A DNA stretch of 64,000 nt, taken from contig NZ_JAUSZH010000001.1 of the NCBI RefSeq assembly GCF_030817355.1, forward strand, positions 7,787,001 through 7,851,000, given 5' to 3'. The notes under the pieces were generated by a model. That model was given only the letters and a program-made list of their open reading frames with translations. It was not told where the DNA came from and made no database searches. Below are positions 60,132 through 64,000 of this stretch, one piece after another (within the stretch, counting starts at the first letter, position 1; each line of letters opens with the position of its first letter). This DNA is from Streptomyces sp. V1I1. Lineage in GTDB: Bacteria > Actinomycetota > Actinomycetes > Streptomycetales > Streptomycetaceae. The position numbers and the translations under genes are program-made.

Positions 60132-61448
60132 TCACATGTCGGCGGCGTCGACCACCGCGCCGAGATCGACGAACTTGAAATCGGTCGCTTCCCTGTCGCC
60201 GCCCGCACCGTCCGGCACCGCGGGCGTCTCATGCCCGTCCTGGACGACCAGAAGGCCGCGCGGATAGCGCGCGCCCAGCGGCTGGTTGAGCACAGCCGCG
60301 CCATCGCACTCCTCGCTGCCGTCGAGTGTGTCCGAGGCGGCACCGATCCGGAAGCCGCCCTCGTACTCGTTGCGCTCGGAGATCTCCCGGTCGTACAGCG
60401 CGAACGTGTCATCACCCTGGCTGGAGGCCATCAGGTAGCCGTCGCCGTCACGCTCCTGAAACAGCGTCAGGCCCTCGACGTCCGCCGCCAGTCGCTTGCC
60501 GCCGTACCCGGGATCGGCGCCCAGCGTGCACTCCTCGGTCTCTTCGTCGTAGACGCCGGGGACGCCGTACTCCCTGACCTTGTCGACCAGTACGGGCTCA
60601 GCGGTGAGGTCGGCGCGCATCCGCCAGATGCCGACGTCCTCCTGACCGGCGTAGAGCATCCCGTTGGCCGGGTCCACGACCATGCCCTCGACCTGCGGCA
60701 GTTCACCGGGCTCAGCGCACGGGCTCCAACTCGCGCCAGTGGGAAGGCGGAAGGACGACGGCAGTTCGAGCGTACGGATCTTGCGGTAGCCGACTGTGCC
60801 TGCCGCCGTCGGCTTCAGCTCCAGGAGCGCGACTGCCGTACTGTTGCGCCGGCTGACCAGGGCGTACGTTCGCCCGGTGCTCTTGTCCGTCCAGGTCGCC
60901 AGGCCGTAGGCGGTGCGCTGCTCGTTGATCTCGGACTGGCTCGCGGAGAACACCGGCGCGGCCGCCGGATCCGTGACGTCGGTCAGCGGGCGTCCCGGCC
61001 GCGACGGGTCGATGCGGTAGATGCGCAGCCGGTCATTGCCGCGGTCGCTCACCACCGCGACGTCTGCGCGGCCGACCGACGTCCGCAGTCCGGAGACGAG
61101 GTCGACGTTGTTGAACCGGCCGGGCGCGTCCCCCTCACCGGGCGGCGCGGGCGCGGGAATCGACTGCACCTGCCTGGCATCGAGGTCGTAGACCCGCAGG
61201 CCGCCCTCCTTCGCCGTGGCGACGACCAGACTGCGGGCCGGATCGGCGGCGTTACGCCAGATCGCGGGGTCGTCGGCGTTGGCGTTGCCGCCCGCCTCGT
61301 CGTCGTAGAGGGCCGGGGTCTCCGCGGTGGGGGTGATCGTGGGCAGAGCGGAGGAACCGGCCTGCGCGGGGGCCGGGGTGAGGAGGGCGACAAGCGCGGC
61401 GCCGAGAGCGGCGGCTGCCGCCGGTCGAGGGGAGCGGTGCAGTCTCAC
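60132..61448 (-). CDS. Secreted beta-propeller phytase (3-phytase)
   Basis: 438 residues, GTG 61448 preceded by AAGGAAG. The signal peptide spans about residues 1-29. The mature enzyme shows BPP-family motifs: NADDPAIWRN near 50 (the calcium-binding start), VDLVSGLRTSVGRADVAVVS and DRGNDRLRIYRID, EVEGMVVDPANGMLYAGQED-like text near 230, and ADVEGLTLFQERDGDGYLMA. It releases phosphate from phytate outside the cell in a calcium-dependent way. It may be phosphate regulated, but no PHO box was identified. Confidence 0.92.
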   Translation of the reverse strand: MRLHRSPRPAAAAALGAALVALLTPAPAQAGSSALPTITPTAETPALYDDEAGGNANADDPAIWRNAADPARSLVVATAKEGGLRVYDLDARQVQSIPAPAPPGEGDAPGRFNNVDLVSGLRTSVGRADVAVVSDRGNDRLRIYRIDPSRPGRPLTDVTDPAAAPVFSASQSEINEQRTAYGLATWTDKSTGRTYALVSRRNSTAVALLELKPTAAGTVGYRKIRTLELPSSFRLPTGASWSPCAEPGELPQVEGMVVDPANGMLYAGQEDVGIWRMRADLTAEPVLVDKVREYGVPGVYDEETEECTLGADPGYGGKRLAADVEGLTLFQERDGDGYLMASSQGDDTFALYDREISERNEYEGGFRIGAASDTLDGSEECDGAAVLNQPLGARYPRGLLVVQDGHETPAVPDGAGGDREATDFKFVDLGAVVDAADM

Positions 61449-61770
61449 TGGCGCTTCCTTAATGTCGGGGACATGCCGATGGTCCGTCAGGGAGCATCCG
61501 GCCAAAGGGCGGCGCCGAGCCGTCATCCAGGTGATGCGGCCGTGTTCGGATCGTGAATTCGCCCGGGCGGCGATGCGCCGCGGACCGGGCGACTGCCGGT
61601 TCGGGGGGCCACACCCTCATTCTGGGCGAGGAAGCTGAATCTCGCGCCCGCAGCAGCTCGCACCCGCCACGATGAAGGCCCGGACCGCACAGCGGTCCGG
61701 GCGATCACGTGCTTGACGTCGGCGACGGTGCCGGTCGCGGCTGCGGCTTCGGCCGCGACCATGCGCCGGG
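61449..61770. other. Intergenic region between phytase and ABC operon
   Basis: About 320 bp with the phytase promoter at the left and a terminator hairpin at 61678-61702 on the right. No gene is seen. Confidence 0.5.
61678..61702 (-). terminator. Terminator of the ABC transporter operon
   Basis: A perfect 11-bp stem GCCCGGACCGC-ACA-GCGGTCCGGGC lies 69 bp beyond the stop of the minus-strand permease. Confidence 0.75.
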
Positions 61771-62709
61771 CTATTTGACGGAGCCCGCCATCACCCCCTG
61801 GACGAAGTGCCGTTGGAAGGCGAAGAAGACGATCAGCGGCACCACCAGGGAGAGGAAGGCACCCGGCGCCAGTACTCCGATGTTGCTGCCGAACTGCCGC
61901 ATCTCGGACTGGAGGGCGACGGTGAGCGGCTGGGACTCGCTGTCGGCGAAGAGCAGCGCGACCAGCATGTCGTTCCATACCCAGAGGAACTGGAAGATGG
62001 CCAGGCTGGCCAGGGCCGGCCGGCCCAGTGGCAGGATCAGCCGGGAGAAGATCCGCCACTCCCCGCCGCCGTCCATCCGGGCGGCCTCCAGCATTTCGCG
62101 CGGGATCTCGGCGAAGTAGTTGCGGAGCAGGAAAATCGCGAATGGCAGCCCGTAGGCGACATGGAAGAGGATCACGCCGGGGATCGTGCCGAACAGCCCG
62201 ACGGCGCCGAACAGTTTGGCCACGGGCAGCAGCCCGATCTGTACGGGCACCACGAGCAGACCCACGACCACCAGGAAGATCGCATTGCGGCCGGGGAACT
62301 CCAGCCAGGCGAAGGCGTATCCGGCCAGCGCCGCGATACCGACGACGAGCGCCGTGGTGGGCACCGAGATCAGGACGGTGTTCCAGAAGGCCTGGGTGAT
62401 GCCGGAGTCCTGGAACAGGGCGGTGTAGTTGTCCAGGGACAGCTGCCCGGGATCGGTCAGCGCCGTCCACCAGCCCTCGGCCGCGTTGTCCTGCTCGGAG
62501 CGCATCGAGGACAGGAACAGCCCGGCCAGCGGGGTGATCCAGATGAGTGCGACGACGAGCAGGACTGCCTGGACCAGTCCGTTGCCGAGCCACTTGGACA
62601 GTACGCCCAGGGGCCGCGGGCGCGGCCGGTGTGAGTGGACAGGGACGCGGGCGGAGGCCTTGGCGACCGGCTGGGACGGATTGCGCTCGATGGTGCTGTG
62701 ACCGCTCAT
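61771..62709 (-). CDS. Sugar ABC transporter permease (MalG-type)
   Basis: 312 residues, ATG 62709 with AAGGAG upstream and a 4-bp ATGA overlap with the preceding permease. It has six membrane helices and the EAA loop EIPREMLEAARMDGGGEWRI, the coupling helix to the ATPase. The N-terminal 35 residues are a basic cytoplasmic tail. It is the second permease of a carbohydrate uptake transporter. The binding protein and other parts would lie to the right, outside the window. Confidence 0.92.
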   Translation of the reverse strand: MSGHSTIERNPSQPVAKASARVPVHSHRPRPRPLGVLSKWLGNGLVQAVLLVVALIWITPLAGLFLSSMRSEQDNAAEGWWTALTDPGQLSLDNYTALFQDSGITQAFWNTVLISVPTTALVVGIAALAGYAFAWLEFPGRNAIFLVVVGLLVVPVQIGLLPVAKLFGAVGLFGTIPGVILFHVAYGLPFAIFLLRNYFAEIPREMLEAARMDGGGEWRIFSRLILPLGRPALASLAIFQFLWVWNDMLVALLFADSESQPLTVALQSEMRQFGSNIGVLAPGAFLSLVVPLIVFFAFQRHFVQGVMAGSVK

Positions 62710-64000
62710 GCTCCGCTCCTTCGGAAGCGCCGGACGTTGAAGATCATGGCGGGTACGACCAGAAGCAGGAGCAGCACGCTGAGGGCGCTGCCGAGTCCCT
62801 GGTTGTTGCCGCCGCCGAAGGACACCAGCCACATCCGGGTCGCCAGGACATTGGCCTCTTCCTGGACCGGCCCTGGCGCGATGATCCAGACGAGGTCGAA
62901 GACCTTCATCACGTTGATCACCAGGGTCACGAAGACCACCGTCAGCACCGGAGCGAGCAGCGGCACCGTGATCTTCCGGAAGATCTGCCACTCATTGGCG
63001 CCGTCCATCCGGGCCGCCTCCAGCGCGTCCCGGGGGATGGCAGCCAGTCCTGCCCCGATCAGCACCATCGAGAAGCCGGTCCAGATCCACAGATAGGCAC
63101 CGATGATCGCCGGGGTGACCAGAGCGGGGCCGAGCCAGGAAATGCCCTGGTAGGGGGCTGCGAAGTTCTCCGCCGGGAGCCGGACGGTGTACGAACCGGC
63201 GTCCAGGCCGGGGAAGTTGAACGAGCCGTCCGCGGCGGTGGTGGCTTTCGCGGCCACCTTTCCGTCCCGTACCGCCTCGACCGACATCCCCGGCAGACCC
63301 TTCTCGGCCGGGTCGACCTTGCCCGGCCTGCCGCCTCCGCCAGGAGTGAAGTCCAGGTAGACCACGCCCCTCACCTCGTCCGCTGCGGGCGCGGCAGAGG
63401 ACGCGGCATGTGCGGGCCGGGCGTCGGACGGCATCTTGTCCGGTGCCACTCCGACGAAGCCGAGGCTGACGGACTTTCCGGGGCTGACCGCGTCGGTCGT
63501 ACGGTAGGCACCGCCCGGATCCCCGGTCAGTCCCTGGCCCTGACGGGCCCTGGCGGTGGGGTACGCGGAACGGTCGTCGAAGGCGTCGTGGACGCCCACG
63601 GCCACGGCGTTGAGCACACCCCGGTTCGGGTCCTCCTCGTACGCGAGCCGGAAGATGATGCCGGCGGCCAGGAACGACACCGCCATGGGCAGGAAGAGCA
63701 CCAGCTTGAAGGCAGTTGCCCAGCGCACCTTCTCGGTGAGTACGGCGAGCACCAGGCCGAGACCGGTCAGCAGGACCGGAGCGACGACAACCCAGATGGT
63801 GCTGTTGCGGATCGCCTTGAGCGTCGCGGGATCGCTGAATATCTCGGCGTAGTTCTCGCCGCCGACGAAGCGGTCGCCGCTCGCGTCGAAGAGGCTTCGT
63901 CCGGCGGAGAACAGGACGGGGTAGACGACCAGCGCGCCGAGCAGCAGCAGGGCGGGCAGGACGAACACCACCGCGATGTTCCGCCTCCTGCGGTGCGCCC
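62706..64000 (-). CDS. Sugar ABC transporter permease (MalF-type) with inserted beta-rich domain, 5' end beyond window
   Basis: Open to the right edge, so the start is not seen; about 432 residues are visible. The conserved permease parts are at both ends: FVLPALLLLGALVVYPVLFS near the start and the EAA loop AIPRDALEAARMDGANEWQI near the end. Between the third and fourth helices, about 165 residues (63145-63640) form an extracytoplasmic insertion. It contains VVYLDFTPGGGG, DGSFNFPGLDAGSYTVRLP and KGLPGMSVEAVRDGK, the pattern of a carboxypeptidase-regulatory or SdrD-B-like beta-sandwich. The position matches the large P2 loop of MalF, which contacts the binding protein. Confidence 0.88.
   Translation of the reverse strand, partial: AHRRRRNIAVVFVLPALLLLGALVVYPVLFSAGRSLFDASGDRFVGGENYAEIFSDPATLKAIRNSTIWVVVAPVLLTGLGLVLAVLTEKVRWATAFKLVLFLPMAVSFLAAGIIFRLAYEEDPNRGVLNAVAVGVHDAFDDRSAYPTARARQGQGLTGDPGGAYRTTDAVSPGKSVSLGFVGVAPDKMPSDARPAHAASSAAPAADEVRGVVYLDFTPGGGGRPGKVDPAEKGLPGMSVEAVRDGKVAAKATTAADGSFNFPGLDAGSYTVRLPAENFAAPYQGISWLGPALVTPAIIGAYLWIWTGFSMVLIGAGLAAIPRDALEAARMDGANEWQIFRKITVPLLAPVLTVVFVTLVINVMKVFDLVWIIAPGPVQEEANVLATRMWLVSFGGGNNQGLGSALSVLLLLLVVPAMIFNVRRFRRSGA

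Overview
The window is chromosomal DNA from a high-GC actinomycete, almost certainly a Streptomyces. The evidence is uniformly high third-position GC, frequent GTG/TTG starts, TTA leucine codons confined to a handful of genes, a streptogrisin-type secreted protease, Tat-type exported enzymes and an LAETG sortase anchor.

Region 1 (1-23.5 kb) holds a biosynthetic cluster. A LysR regulator carrying a TTA codon (2322-3215, minus) faces a tightly coupled plus-strand operon (3531-19934). The operon encodes a 2254-residue synthase (tandem nitronate-monooxygenase-like enoyl-reductase barrels, KS, AT, ACP, KR), a 1522-residue partner (KS, AT, dehydratase-like, 4'-phosphopantetheinyl transferase), a free ACP, an alpha/beta hydrolase, a UGT-type glycosyltransferase, a two-part methyltransferase and a galactokinase-like GHMP kinase. 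The domain set resembles polyunsaturated fatty acid or heterocyst-glycolipid synthases. With a glycosyltransferase and sugar kinase beside it, a glycosylated polyketide or fatty lipid is the simplest guess. Two closely similar UPF0104/AglD-like membrane proteins sit on either side (398-1351 and 22542-23501). The operon runs into a chimeric ORF made of a phosphoesterase piece joined to half an MFS transporter, then a beta-propeller lipoprotein-like gene.

Region 2 (23.5-29 kb) holds envelope and secretion genes: a streptogrisin-like protease, a Tat-exported PGRP-type amidase and a large FUSC-family transporter. Region 3 (29-38.4 kb) is a scarred accessory stretch: a frameshifted serine recombinase, a phage-type zinc finger, an ArsR-SRPBCC-RibD/DHFR-like operon, Tn3 and IS110 transposase remnants, a glutamine-synthetase scrap, a DMT transporter, an SMI1/KNR4 protein and a secreted NucA/NucB-type nuclease convergent with it.

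Region 4 (38.4-57 kb) is a patchwork of small regulatory units, several with visible palindromic operators: a MarR-GNAT fusion, TetR, a GlxA/AraC regulator divergent from an amino-acid permease, and TetR divergent from SnoaL and NmrA genes. It also has an NB-ARC/TPR regulator with a TTA codon, several broken genes and an FAD monooxygenase. Region 5 (57-60 kb) is an arsenic island: arsR-acr3 divergent from arsC-trxB. Region 6 (60-64 kb) holds a secreted beta-propeller phytase and two sugar ABC permeases, one with an inserted beta-rich domain, cut by the window end. No tRNA, rRNA, CRISPR array or replication origin was seen.
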